Shown here: piece after piece, positions 1 to 7,658 of the stretch
How positions within the stretch are numbered: position 1 is the stretch's first letter
Layout of the letters: every line of letters starts with the position of its first letter
From: Streptomyces mangrovisoli
Lineage (GTDB): Bacteria; Actinomycetota; Actinomycetes; Streptomycetales; Streptomycetaceae
Assembly (NCBI RefSeq): GCF_000974985.2
Contig: NZ_LAVA02000057.1
Span: 44,868-108,867 of the forward strand
Length of the DNA: 64,000 nt
Direction: 5' to 3'
Program-made: the position numbers and the translations under genes
Notes under the pieces: generated by a model
Databases searched by the model: none
What the model was told of the DNA's origin: nothing
Seen by the model: the letters and a program-made list of their open reading frames with translations, nothing else

Positions 1-573
1 ACCATGCACATGACCCTGCTGAGCATCGGCATCCCGCTGTGGATCGTCGGACACACCGACGTCTCCTCGGCGCTGATCTCCCCGCTGGTGGCGGTCAACA
101 CCGTGCTCGCGGTGGCCCTTCAGGTGTGGGCCAGCCGGGGCACCGACACCCTCGCCGGCTCCGCGCGGGCGCTGGTGTGGGCCGGTCTCTCCCTCGCGGT
201 GTGCTGCCTGCTGCTCGTCGCGGCGCCGAAGCTGCCGGTCGTTCTCGCCGTCGGGGTGCTGCTGCTGGCCATGGTCGCGCTGACCGGCGGCGAGCTGTTC
301 CAGTCCGCCGGCGGCTGGGGCGGCTCCTATCTGCTCGCGGTGCCCGGCGAGGAAGGCGTCTATCTCTCGGTCTTCTGGCTGGGCGTGGCCGTCCAGCAGA
401 TCGCGGCACCGGTCCTGGTCAGCCTGGTCGTCACGACCGGCACCACGGGCTGGGTCGTCCTGGCGGCGCTGTTCGCCGCATGCGGACTCGCCGCCCCGCT
501 CGTCGGGCGATGGGCGCAGGCGCAGGTCGACGCCAGGCCGCAACCCGACCCGGCTCTGGCCGAAGCCACGTAA
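1..573 (+). CDS. MFS transporter, C-terminal part (cut by window edge)
   Basis: The window opens inside a membrane protein. The 190 visible residues form about five hydrophobic segments and end in a polar tail after a Gly-Arg-Trp turn, as in the C-terminal half of a major facilitator exporter. The frame is open to base 1, so the Met at base 4 is probably internal and the true start lies upstream. TAA stop at 571-573. The cupin gene follows after 62 bp on the same strand and may be co-transcribed. The substrate cannot be told. The MFS assignment rests on hydrophobicity pattern and local context, not on a complete motif set. Confidence 0.7.
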   Translation, partial: TMHMTLLSIGIPLWIVGHTDVSSALISPLVAVNTVLAVALQVWASRGTDTLAGSARALVWAGLSLAVCCLLLVAAPKLPVVLAVGVLLLAMVALTGGELFQSAGGWGGSYLLAVPGEEGVYLSVFWLGVAVQQIAAPVLVSLVVTTGTTGWVVLAALFAACGLAAPLVGRWAQAQVDARPQPDPALAEAT

Positions 574-635
574 CCACCCCTGCGCGCCGGCTCCGTGGCC
601 GGGTCGGCGCAGTCGATCACTATCTGAGGAGACAC

Positions 636-1088
636 ATGTCCGTTCCGCTGTACGTTCCGGCCGGTGAAGGCGAGTTCGTCAACATCCGGGACACCAAGAG
701 GACGTATCTCAAGCTCGTCACCGCGGACTCCGACGGCGAGTTCGGCTTCTTCGAGCACCACATGGCTCCGGAGGCGAGCGGTGCCAGCCCGCACATCCAC
801 AAGCAGTCCACCGAGATGTTCTACGTGGTGAAGGGCGAGATCGAGTTCACCATCGGCGACCGCAAGGTGGTGGGCGAGCCCGGCGCGTTCGCCTACGTCC
901 CCAAGGGCGAGCCGCACGGCTTCACCAACCGGGGCAACGAGGACGCCACGCTGCTGATCATGTTCTACCCGATCTACAACCGCGAGGACTACTTCCGCGG
1001 TCTGGGGCGCCTGACGGCCAACGGTCGCAATCCCAGCCTGGAGGAGCTTCAGGAACACATGGCGAAGTACGACCAGTTCATGGTCTGA
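636..1088 (+). CDS. Single-domain cupin protein
   Basis: A 150-residue protein with one cupin beta-barrel. Motif 1 gives the usual metal ligands His53, His55 and Glu60 (PHIHKQSTEMFYVVKGEIEF), and motif 2 gives His94 (PKGEPHGF). A metal-binding dioxygenase, isomerase or small-molecule sensor role is possible; these cupins often accompany quinone or flavonoid metabolism genes. ATG 636 is preceded by GAGGAG at the right distance. It follows the truncated MFS gene on the same strand and ends at a strong stem-loop shared with the convergent deaminase gene. The exact reaction cannot be inferred. Confidence 0.85.
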   Translation: MSVPLYVPAGEGEFVNIRDTKRTYLKLVTADSDGEFGFFEHHMAPEASGASPHIHKQSTEMFYVVKGEIEFTIGDRKVVGEPGAFAYVPKGEPHGFTNRGNEDATLLIMFYPIYNREDYFRGLGRLTANGRNPSLEELQEHMAKYDQFMV

Positions 1089-1128
1089 CCCGCGCCCCTC
1101 CGGCCGACCGGCCGACCGGCCCACTGGC

Positions 1129-1184
1129 CGCAACGAGAACGGGGCCTGGCAGCGAATTCGCCGCCAGGCCCCGTTCTCGTTGCG
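1129..1184. terminator. Bidirectional terminator, perfect 22-bp stem
   Basis: Bases 1129-1150 and 1163-1184 are perfect inverted repeats with a 12-base loop. The element lies exactly between the convergent cupin (ends 1088) and deaminase (ends 1194) genes, so it should stop transcription from both sides. There is no U-tract, which is normal for Streptomyces terminators. Confidence 0.9.
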
Positions 1185-1193
1185 CGTACGACG

Positions 1194-1742
1194 TCAGTCG
1201 CCCGCGCTGTTCCCGTTACGGAAGCGCCACTGCAACTCGCGTACCTCGGCGGCGAGTTCCGGGACCGGCCCCGCCACCACGGCGCCGGGCACGACATCCT
1301 GGACGGTCAGCGGACTCAGGGGCGAGGTGACCGGCACACCCCACTCGGCCTTCCACTCCCGGGCCTGCTGCGAAGAGCTCGCGTACACGATGCGGCCGAG
1401 GCCCGCCCACCCGTGGGCGGCCGCGCACATCGGGCAGTGCTCACCCGAGGTGTAGACGGTCGCCGCGGCCCGCTCCTCGGGACCGAGGTGGGTCGCGGCC
1501 CAGCGGGCGAGTTCGAACTCGGGGTGCCGGGTCGGGTCGCCCGTGGTGGTCTCACGGTTGCGGTCCTCGGCGAGGATCTTGCCGTCCGCGTCGACGAGCA
1601 CCGATCCGAAGGGCCAGTCCCCGGCCTCCACCGCCTCGGCCGCCAGCTCGATGCAGCGGCGGAGATAGGGCAGTTCGGATGCGTCGACGGTGGTGGCGCG
1701 GTCGCTGCCGCCCTCGGGCAGGCCGCGGTCGTTCAGGGTCAC
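1194..1742 (-). CDS. Nucleoside/nucleobase deaminase (CDA fold)
   Basis: A 182-residue zinc deaminase of the cytidine/guanine deaminase superfamily. The zinc site is seen as His73-Pro-Glu75 (RHPEFEL), where Glu is the proton shuttle, and Cys103-x2-Cys106 (EHCPMC). The residue before the first Cys is His, where Pro is more usual. Likely substrates are guanine, cytosine or a modified base. I chose GTG 1742 because GGAG lies about 8 bases upstream and the conserved sequence begins soon after; an upstream ATG in frame would add 45 Arg/Pro-rich residues lying over the neighbouring gene. It lies 28 bp downstream of the LLM oxidoreductase and is probably co-transcribed with it. Confidence 0.85.
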   Translation of the reverse strand: MTLNDRGLPEGGSDRATTVDASELPYLRRCIELAAEAVEAGDWPFGSVLVDADGKILAEDRNRETTTGDPTRHPEFELARWAATHLGPEERAAATVYTSGEHCPMCAAAHGWAGLGRIVYASSSQQAREWKAEWGVPVTSPLSPLTVQDVVPGAVVAGPVPELAAEVRELQWRFRNGNSAGD

Positions 1743-1770
1743 TGTGACTCCATGTCCTCGGGGGTGTGGG

Positions 1771-2607
1771 CTACGGCCGGTGGGCGGCGACGGTGGCCAG
1801 CGCCTGCCATGCCGCCTCGGGTCGCAGGGTCTCGTCCGGATCGCCTTGGTACGGATCGAGCAGCACGGTCTCGGCACCTGCGCGGCGCAGTTCCTCGATG
1901 TCCTCGAGGATCTGCTCCACGGTGCCCTCGCCGGCCCGGCGATCCGGGTCGTCGACCGGCCTTTCCGTCAGCCGGAGGCAGATACGCGGGGCCAGTTCCG
2001 GAACGGGCCGGCCGATCTCGTCCGCGAATTCCTTCAGTCGGTTCAGGGACTCTCTGAACCAGGGCATCGTGAATCGGAGCGGATGCCAGGGAGAACCGAG
2101 ACGAACTGCCCGCCGTATAGCGGTGTCACTGTTGCCGCCGATCCAGATCGGAATCTGTCCGCAGCGATAGTCGGCGTCGTCGTCCCATGCCGCGCGCATG
2201 GTCTCGAGGTATTCGTCCGTCAGCGCGCCGCGGCGTTCGAAGGGAACGCCCAGCGCCTCGAACTCCTCGCGGGCCCAGCCGACCCCGACGCCCAGGATCA
2301 GCCGACCGCCGCTGAGTTGTTGCAGGTTGGCGGCCATGCGGGCGACCAGCAGAGGGTGCCGGTAGGGCGCGACGAGAATGGTGGTGCCCAGCTCGATCCT
2401 GGTCGTGATTCCGGCCAGCCAGGCGAGAGTTGTGACAGGTTCGTAAAATGGAGCGGGATATTGCCTGGCGACGTCCGGAGTAATCGCCACATGGTCGGAG
2501 AGCATCAGCAGGTCGAATCCGAGACCCTCCGATGTTTTGGCCCAGCGGGCCAGGTTGTCCGGGTTCGCGCCCGGTCCGAAATTGGGTACATTCACGCCGA
2601 TCCGCAT
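1771..2607 (-). CDS. LLM-class F420-dependent oxidoreductase
   Basis: A 278-residue TIM-barrel protein of the luciferase-like monooxygenase family, typical in length for the actinobacterial F420-dependent group. The N-terminus MRIGVNVPNFGPGANPDNL, the strand LGTTILVAPYRHPLLVARMA and the phosphate-binding stretch GGRLILGVGVGWAREEF are all family hallmarks. It probably transfers hydride to or from coenzyme F420 (FMN is the alternative). First gene of a two-gene unit with the deaminase. The 5' part and upstream bases are somewhat less GC-rich than the neighbours. Substrate unknown. Confidence 0.88.
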   Translation of the reverse strand: MRIGVNVPNFGPGANPDNLARWAKTSEGLGFDLLMLSDHVAITPDVARQYPAPFYEPVTTLAWLAGITTRIELGTTILVAPYRHPLLVARMAANLQQLSGGRLILGVGVGWAREEFEALGVPFERRGALTDEYLETMRAAWDDDADYRCGQIPIWIGGNSDTAIRRAVRLGSPWHPLRFTMPWFRESLNRLKEFADEIGRPVPELAPRICLRLTERPVDDPDRRAGEGTVEQILEDIEELRRAGAETVLLDPYQGDPDETLRPEAAWQALATVAAHRP

Positions 2608-2701
2608 GACCCGACACTATCAACTGGGCTTGAGTCGAGTGCACTTGTCGGCGACCGGAACGGAATTTCAGCAAGGCGAACGGCCGACAATCGACCGCCG
2701 G

Positions 2702-3922
2702 TCATCCGTCCGGCCCCGAGCCGTCGTTCCCGCCCTCCGGCGGATGTGCCACGAGGAGGTCGCCGAGGAGGGCCACGGCCAGGAGAGCGGCCGTCGCGGG
2801 GAAGAGGGCGGACGGTCCGCCCAGGGAGAGCAGGGGGCCGCCCGCGAGCGAGCCGATCCCGGTACCGCCGTCGAAGGCGACGTTCCACGCGACCCCGGCC
2901 ACGCCGAGACCGGCGGGGTGGTCGCCGGCCGCCCGCATCGCGAGCACCAGCGTGGCGCTCTGGACCGCCCCGAACCCCGCCCCGAACAGGGCGGCACCGG
3001 CCACCAGCAGAGCCGGCGCGTGAGAGGCGGCGCCCGCGGCGGTGCCGAGCACCGTGGCCGCCACGGCGGGGGTCAGCACCGGGCGGCCCCCGTACCGGTC
3101 GATGAGCCGGCCTGCGCCGAGCCGCGCGAGGACGGTGGCGGCCTGCGCGGCGAGGAGCGCCTCGGCCGCGGCCGGGGCGGTGAGCGGCAGGAAGGTGAAG
3201 ACGACGCCGTAGGCCGTGGTGGAGGCGGTCTCCACCACGAGCGGACCGGCCATCGGGCGCAGCGCCCGCCATGTCCCGCGGCGTGTCGAGGAAGGTCCGG
3301 CCGGGCGGACGGCGGCCCCGGCGCGGGGGAAGCCCAGCGAGCCGGCCAGGATCAGCGCGGCCGCGGCCGCCGCCAGGGCGAAGTCGAGCGGGTACGCTCC
3401 CCGCCGGGCCAGCGCGATGCCCAGCGGAGCCCCCACCACCCCGGAGACACCGACCACCGCGCCGTACCAGCCGATGGCACGTCCCCGTCTGCCGGGCGGG
3501 AACAGTTCGGCGGTGAAGGTGACACCGGCGACGACGAACACGCCGAAGCCGAGTCCGCGCACGGCCGCGAGGCCGGTCAGGGCGGGCAGCGCGGTGACCG
3601 TCGGAAGCACCGCGCACGGCAGCCCGAGCAGTACACCGCTCAGGGCGAGCGAACGTCTGCGCCCGAGGCGCGCGAAGAGCCACGGGGTGAAGGGCTGGAC
3701 GACCAGGGTGGCCGCCATGAGGGTGGCGGTGAGCGCTCCGGCGCCGGACGGTCCGACGCCGGAGCGCACTGCGTACGCGGGCATCGCGGACAGGGTCAGG
3801 TTGAAGCCCGCGAAGCCGCCGAACGCGGCGACCAGGGCACCGGCCGTCGCCGCCCGCCGTCGGCCGGCGGACGGCGCCGGGCGGTCGTCGGCGGACGCGG
3901 GTGCGTCCGTCGGCGCGGTCAT
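2702..3922 (-). CDS. MFS transporter
   Basis: A 406-residue integral membrane protein with roughly 12 hydrophobic segments and the motif-A-like loop between TM2 and TM3 (FARLGRRRSLALSG). The length fits a 12-TM sugar- or drug-porter-like MFS protein. It is the last gene of a leftward run, 43 bp after the solute-binding lipoprotein and close behind the TauD-like gene, so it may import the substrate or export the product of that pair. No strong ribosome binding site precedes ATG 3922, which suggests translation coupled to upstream genes or a different start. Confidence 0.88.
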   Translation of the reverse strand: MTAPTDAPASADDRPAPSAGRRRAATAGALVAAFGGFAGFNLTLSAMPAYAVRSGVGPSGAGALTATLMAATLVVQPFTPWLFARLGRRRSLALSGVLLGLPCAVLPTVTALPALTGLAAVRGLGFGVFVVAGVTFTAELFPPGRRGRAIGWYGAVVGVSGVVGAPLGIALARRGAYPLDFALAAAAAALILAGSLGFPRAGAAVRPAGPSSTRRGTWRALRPMAGPLVVETASTTAYGVVFTFLPLTAPAAAEALLAAQAATVLARLGAGRLIDRYGGRPVLTPAVAATVLGTAAGAASHAPALLVAGAALFGAGFGAVQSATLVLAMRAAGDHPAGLGVAGVAWNVAFDGGTGIGSLAGGPLLSLGGPSALFPATAALLAVALLGDLLVAHPPEGGNDGSGPDG

Positions 3923-3965
3923 CGTGACCCGGCCGGGTCCGGGGTGCCCATGTCGCGGTCGCCGG

Positions 3966-4985
3966 TCAGGAGTTGTCGAGCGGCAGTCCGGGCGGGTCGA
4001 CCTCGGAGTGGGCGACGGCCTCGTTGGACAGGTTCCAGGCGGCGAGCCACTTGGCGTACTGGCCGTGCTCGATCAGGTAGTTGATCGCGTCGGCGACCGG
4101 CTTGGCGAGACCGCTGTCCTTCTTGGCGGTGGCCGCGATCAGGCCCTGGAGCGAGGCGCCGGCGCCGGAGAACGTGCCCGCGTTGGCCGTGGGGCGGGTC
4201 GTCTTCGCGGTCTGGGTGATGTGATAGGAGATGGTGGGGTTGGGACCGAAGTGGGCGTCGATCCTGCCGCTGTCGAGCTCCAGGTAGATGCCGTTGTTGT
4301 CGGGGTAGTGCTTGATGGTGAGCGTCTTGCCCTCGCTCTTCAGCTTGCGCTGCCATGCGAGGAGGATGCGCTCCTGGTTGGTGCCGGAACCGACCTCGAT
4401 GGTCTTGCCGGCGAGGTTCTCGTAGTCGCCGTCGAACTTCCAGGTGCTGGACTTCAGCACCTCGAAGGCGAGGTTGTCCTGCCGGTACGAGGCGAACTCG
4501 TACTTCTTCTTGCGCTCCTCGGTGTCGGTGACGTTCGAGAAGGCCACGTCCACCTTGCCGCTGTCGATGCCGATGAAGAGGTTCTCCCAGGTGAAGTTCC
4601 TGCCCTCCGGCTCGAGGCCGAGGACCGCGGCGACCAGGCGGCCGATGTCGGCCTCGGAGCCGGTGAGGGTCTTCTGGTCGCCGCCGACGAATTCGAGCGG
4701 GGCGGAGCCGGACGGCAGCACGCCGTGCCCGATCACGAGTTTGCCGCTCTTCCTTACGGCGTCGGGCAGTTCGGCGCGGATCGAGTCGACCTCGGACACC
4801 TTCAGGGTGGTCTCGGTGGCGGCGCCGTTGGAGAGCCGGCCGATGGTCACCGTACCGGCGGCGTCGGTCTTGGCGACGGCGTCGCTGTCACCGCCGCAGG
4901 CGGCGAGCCCGCCGACGAGAGCGGCGGCGACGGTCACCGCGGAGACGCCCCGGAACAGGCTGCGTCGGGGAACGTGGGCAGGCAT
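3966..4985 (-). CDS. Solute-binding lipoprotein, amino-acid (family 3) type
   Basis: A 339-residue extracytoplasmic binding protein. The signal peptide ends in the lipobox LAAC with Cys30 as the lipidation site. The mature part has the bilobal family 3 pattern: early strand KLVIGHGVLPSG, then the GIDSGKVDVAFSNVTDTEERKKKYEF segment seen in SBP_bac_3 proteins, and a late LDSGRIDAHFG stretch. These proteins deliver amino acids or similar polar compounds to an ABC permease, but no permease or ATPase gene is present here; an MFS gene follows instead. ATG 4985 has GAGAGG upstream. It lies 50 bp after the TauD-like gene. Confidence 0.9.
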   Translation of the reverse strand: MPAHVPRRSLFRGVSAVTVAAALVGGLAACGGDSDAVAKTDAAGTVTIGRLSNGAATETTLKVSEVDSIRAELPDAVRKSGKLVIGHGVLPSGSAPLEFVGGDQKTLTGSEADIGRLVAAVLGLEPEGRNFTWENLFIGIDSGKVDVAFSNVTDTEERKKKYEFASYRQDNLAFEVLKSSTWKFDGDYENLAGKTIEVGSGTNQERILLAWQRKLKSEGKTLTIKHYPDNNGIYLELDSGRIDAHFGPNPTISYHITQTAKTTRPTANAGTFSGAGASLQGLIAATAKKDSGLAKPVADAINYLIEHGQYAKWLAAWNLSNEAVAHSEVDPPGLPLDNS

Positions 4986-5035
4986 GGTGTTTCCTCTCAA
5001 GTCCTGGCTGACGGGGGCGCCTTCACCGGTTCCGG

Positions 5036-5848
5036 TCAGGCCGCGGGGCGGCGCACCGGCTCCACTCCGATGACCTTGCGGTAGGCGCGGGCGCCGTCGC
5101 CGTAGTCGTCCACGGCGTAGTGCCAGGTGGCGCGGTTGTCCCAGAGCACGAAGTCGCCCGGGTGCCAGCCGAAGCGGATCGTGTAGTCGGGCGAGGACGC
5201 GTGCCGCAGCAGATGCTCCAGGAGCACCTTGCCCTCCGCGGGCGTCACGCCGGTCAGCCGGAGCGCCGAGGTGCTGAGGAACAGCCCCTTGCGGCCGGTC
5301 TCGGGGTGCGCGAGCACGACCGGGTGCTCGACGGTCTCGGCGACCGAGGTGCGCTTGCTGCCCTGCGCGTAGTTCCGCGCGTTGGCGTCGTAGACCGCGG
5401 CGACCGATTCCAGCAGCGTCCTGAACGGCTCGGACAGGTCGTCGTACGCCGCCTGGAGGTCGGCCCAGAGTGTGTGGCCGCCCAGTTCGGGCACGACGTC
5501 GTAGGTCAGCGACTCGATCGCGAAGACGGGCCGCCGCCACAGACCGCCGATGTGCCAGGTGCTGGCCTTGCCCGTGCTGCGCACGTCGTAGGGGTAGACC
5601 AGCGCGTGTGCGGGGTCCTTCACGGCGGTCGGGTGGTCGAAGGGTTCGGCGAAGACGCGTACCGCCTCGACCTGCTGAGCGGGGGTCAGATGCTGGTCAC
5701 GGAAGACCAGCACCTTGTGCTCCAGGAACGCGCGGCGCAGTTCCTCGGCGGTCCGCTCGTCCACTCCCGCCTTCAGGTCGACGCCGGTCACCTCCGCGCC
5801 GAACCGCGGTCCCGCCCGTCGGATCTCGTGGCTCGCGACAGTGCTCAT
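5036..5848 (-). CDS. TauD/TfdA-fold Fe(II)/2-oxoglutarate enzyme with altered metal triad
   Basis: A 270-residue member of the TauD/TfdA family by its N-terminal GAEVTGVDLK, FLEHKVLVFRDQHLTP and C-terminal GDFVLWDNRATWHYAV blocks. The usual iron motif W-H-x-D is read here as Trp98-His99-Ile100-Gly101, so the carboxylate ligand is replaced by Gly. The distal His243 and 2-oxoglutarate-binding Arg254/Arg257 are kept. In known non-haem iron halogenases (SyrB2, WelO5, BesD) the same Asp is Gly or Ala, leaving room for chloride. A halogenase or an unusual oxygenase is therefore possible; an inactive paralogue is the alternative. ATG 5848 is internal to a slightly longer frame and fits the family start. 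Upstream of the binding protein and MFS genes on the same strand. Confidence 0.85.
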   Translation of the reverse strand: MSTVASHEIRRAGPRFGAEVTGVDLKAGVDERTAEELRRAFLEHKVLVFRDQHLTPAQQVEAVRVFAEPFDHPTAVKDPAHALVYPYDVRSTGKASTWHIGGLWRRPVFAIESLTYDVVPELGGHTLWADLQAAYDDLSEPFRTLLESVAAVYDANARNYAQGSKRTSVAETVEHPVVLAHPETGRKGLFLSTSALRLTGVTPAEGKVLLEHLLRHASSPDYTIRFGWHPGDFVLWDNRATWHYAVDDYGDGARAYRKVIGVEPVRRPAA

Positions 5849-6079
5849 GACTCTCCCTCGGTGTGCTGCCGGCATGGGGTCTCACGCGGGGTCGCCGCCC
5901 GGTGGTCGGGTACGGGCGACGTCAGACGCGCGGACACGCCGACGCGGCGACGCGCGCCAGGTCGACGTACAACCGGCGGTACAGCAGCACGGGGATGCTC
6001 ACCCGGCCATGTCTACCAGCCGAGCCCGGAACGGATCGTTGCAGGCGCATGAAACTTCCGGCGAGGGGGCGGGCATGGC

Positions 6080-6310
6080 CTACCCGCCGTTGGCGAACCG
6101 CTCCGCCTCGGTGATTCCCCGGCGGGCGCGGCGGCGCAGGGAGTGGAGGGGCGGGAGGCCCTCGTCGACGTAGCGCCTGATCACGTCGGGTGGCAGCAGG
6201 CAGGAGGAGAGCCCGGACAGGGAGCCACCGCCGTGCAGGAGGGCTCGCACCAGCCGCCGGGTGACGAGCGCGCGACGGCTGAGCGTGCAGTACCGGTCGT
6301 CGACGGTCAT
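6080..6310 (-). CDS. Small hypothetical protein (76 aa)
   Basis: A 76-residue Leu/Arg-rich protein with no recognised domain. ATG 6310 has GAGAGG about 8 bases upstream, and the gene sits 54 bp after the acetoacetate-decarboxylase-like gene on the same strand, which supports real coding. It contains two adjacent Leu/Pro segments and a basic stretch (HSLRRRARRG) but no membrane helix or Cys cluster. It could be a small accessory protein of the catabolic operon. Codon position bias agrees with coding but the function is unknown. Confidence 0.5.
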   Translation of the reverse strand: MTVDDRYCTLSRRALVTRRLVRALLHGGGSLSGLSSCLLPPDVIRRYVDEGLPPLHSLRRRARRGITEAERFANGG

Positions 6311-6364
6311 CGTTGACCTCTCATTGGACGGGCAGACGGCACGGACGGTGCGAGGCGCCGTCCG

Positions 6365-7195
6365 TCAGCCGAGTCGCCGGTTCGATGCGGCAGTGAAGTG
6401 GCCTTCGACGCAGGTCACTTGCGCGGGGTGGGTGCCGTTGATGCCCAGTGCGGCGAGACCGTTGACGACCGGGAACTGGAACGGCACCTGCTGCCAGGTC
6501 ACTTCGGTGAAGGACACGGTGGCTTCGCCCGCCAGCGAGGTGAGGATCCGGACGGAGTCGGCGGAGCCCGGGTTGCTGATCGTCAGGTGGTCCACCTCCG
6601 GAGGCTCCGCGTGCCCGGCCGAGGGCAGGTAGCGGTGGGTGACCACCGGGTGCCGTACGCCGGGCGCGGGGGCCTCGCGCAGGCCGTCGACGGTGAGGGA
6701 GAAGAACTCCGTCTCCTGCCAGGAGGCCCGCACGCTCAACGGCTCCGACCCGGGCGCGGCGACGTCGGGCCGGACGATGTCGGCGAACAGCTTGGGGAAG
6801 CCCAGTTCGTCGCGGCCGGTGATGATCGGGTCGGCCAGGTTCTCCCACATCACGCAGAGGAAGTCGGCGCGCACCGGACCGTCCTCGGTGGGGACGACGG
6901 CGGGCACCAGCGCGGCCAGGGTGTTGTATCCGCGGCCCGCCAGCCAGCGCAGGTTCTCGAACCACCCGGCCTGGACGCGCAGCGTCGCCTCGGCCAGTTC
7001 CACGCCGTCGGGGAGCAGGGCGCGCAGCTTCCGCTCGTCGGCGGCGGCGACGATGTCGATGCTCGACACGCGCTCCGGGCCGGTGGGCGGCTCGACGCCG
7101 GCCGGGATGCAGCGGGGGCCGTACGCCGGACCGAAGGCGGTGGGCATCCTGCGCACCGTGGGCGCCGCGGCTGCAAGGGTCGGGTGGTACGTCAC
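6365..7195 (-). CDS. Acetoacetate decarboxylase family protein
   Basis: A 276-residue protein of the ADC fold. The Schiff-base lysine region GRDELGFPKLFADI is clear, with Lys135 as the probable catalytic lysine and Glu130 nearby. Family members decarboxylate beta-keto acids or catalyse aldol-type reactions on keto acids, so this enzyme could act on a ring-cleavage product of the neighbouring extradiol dioxygenase. It starts at GTG 7195, which overlaps the stop of the Rieske gene by four bases (GTGA, 7192-7195), so translation is coupled; GAGGAGGAG lies just upstream. Confidence 0.85.
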   Translation of the reverse strand: MTYHPTLAAAAPTVRRMPTAFGPAYGPRCIPAGVEPPTGPERVSSIDIVAAADERKLRALLPDGVELAEATLRVQAGWFENLRWLAGRGYNTLAALVPAVVPTEDGPVRADFLCVMWENLADPIITGRDELGFPKLFADIVRPDVAAPGSEPLSVRASWQETEFFSLTVDGLREAPAPGVRHPVVTHRYLPSAGHAEPPEVDHLTISNPGSADSVRILTSLAGEATVSFTEVTWQQVPFQFPVVNGLAALGINGTHPAQVTCVEGHFTAASNRRLG

Positions 7196-7599
7196 TGCTC
7201 CTCCTCGACAAGCGGTGCGCAGGCGGGGGCGCAGCGGGCGGCCGCCTGCCGGGAGGACATCCGGCCGGCGCGGTAGGCGGCGGTGCCCAGCGGGTTGACG
7301 GGCACCTCCGCGACGAAGCGCCCGTCGGTGAGGGTCACCGGGTACACGGCGAGCCGGTAGGCGTCGGTGTTCTCGCAGGCACCGTCCTCCGGGGAGAACC
7401 GGTACCGGTGCCAGGGGCAGACGACGGCGCCGTGGTACAGCCATCCGTCCTGCAGGGGCGCTCCGGCGTGGGGGCACCGGCCGTCGGTCACGACCGGCCG
7501 GGCGGCCACCACGTCCCAGAACACCGCGAGGACGCGGCCGGCGCCTTCCACCGTGAACCGCCTGCGCGACTCCTGCCGGTCGCAGATGTCGACCAGCAT
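7192..7599 (-). CDS. Rieske [2Fe-2S] ferredoxin-like protein
   Basis: A 135-residue protein with both Rieske cluster motifs: CPHAGAP (Cys-x-His) and, about 18 residues later, CPWHRYRF (Cys-x2-His). It should carry electrons to an oxygenase. It has no catalytic mononuclear iron domain, so it is a ferredoxin component and not an oxygenase. The C-terminal 25 residues include extra Cys residues (ARCAPACAP) of unknown purpose. ATG 7599 has AAAGGAG upstream. It lies 59 bp after the extradiol dioxygenase and overlaps the ADC-like gene by four bases. Confidence 0.9.
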   Translation of the reverse strand: MLVDICDRQESRRRFTVEGAGRVLAVFWDVVAARPVVTDGRCPHAGAPLQDGWLYHGAVVCPWHRYRFSPEDGACENTDAYRLAVYPVTLTDGRFVAEVPVNPLGTAAYRAGRMSSRQAAARCAPACAPLVEEEQ

Positions 7600-7658
7600 C
7601 AGGTGCGTGCTCCTTTCCTGGAGGTCGAGTCGGGTCGGGCGCCCGCGCCGGGCGCGCG

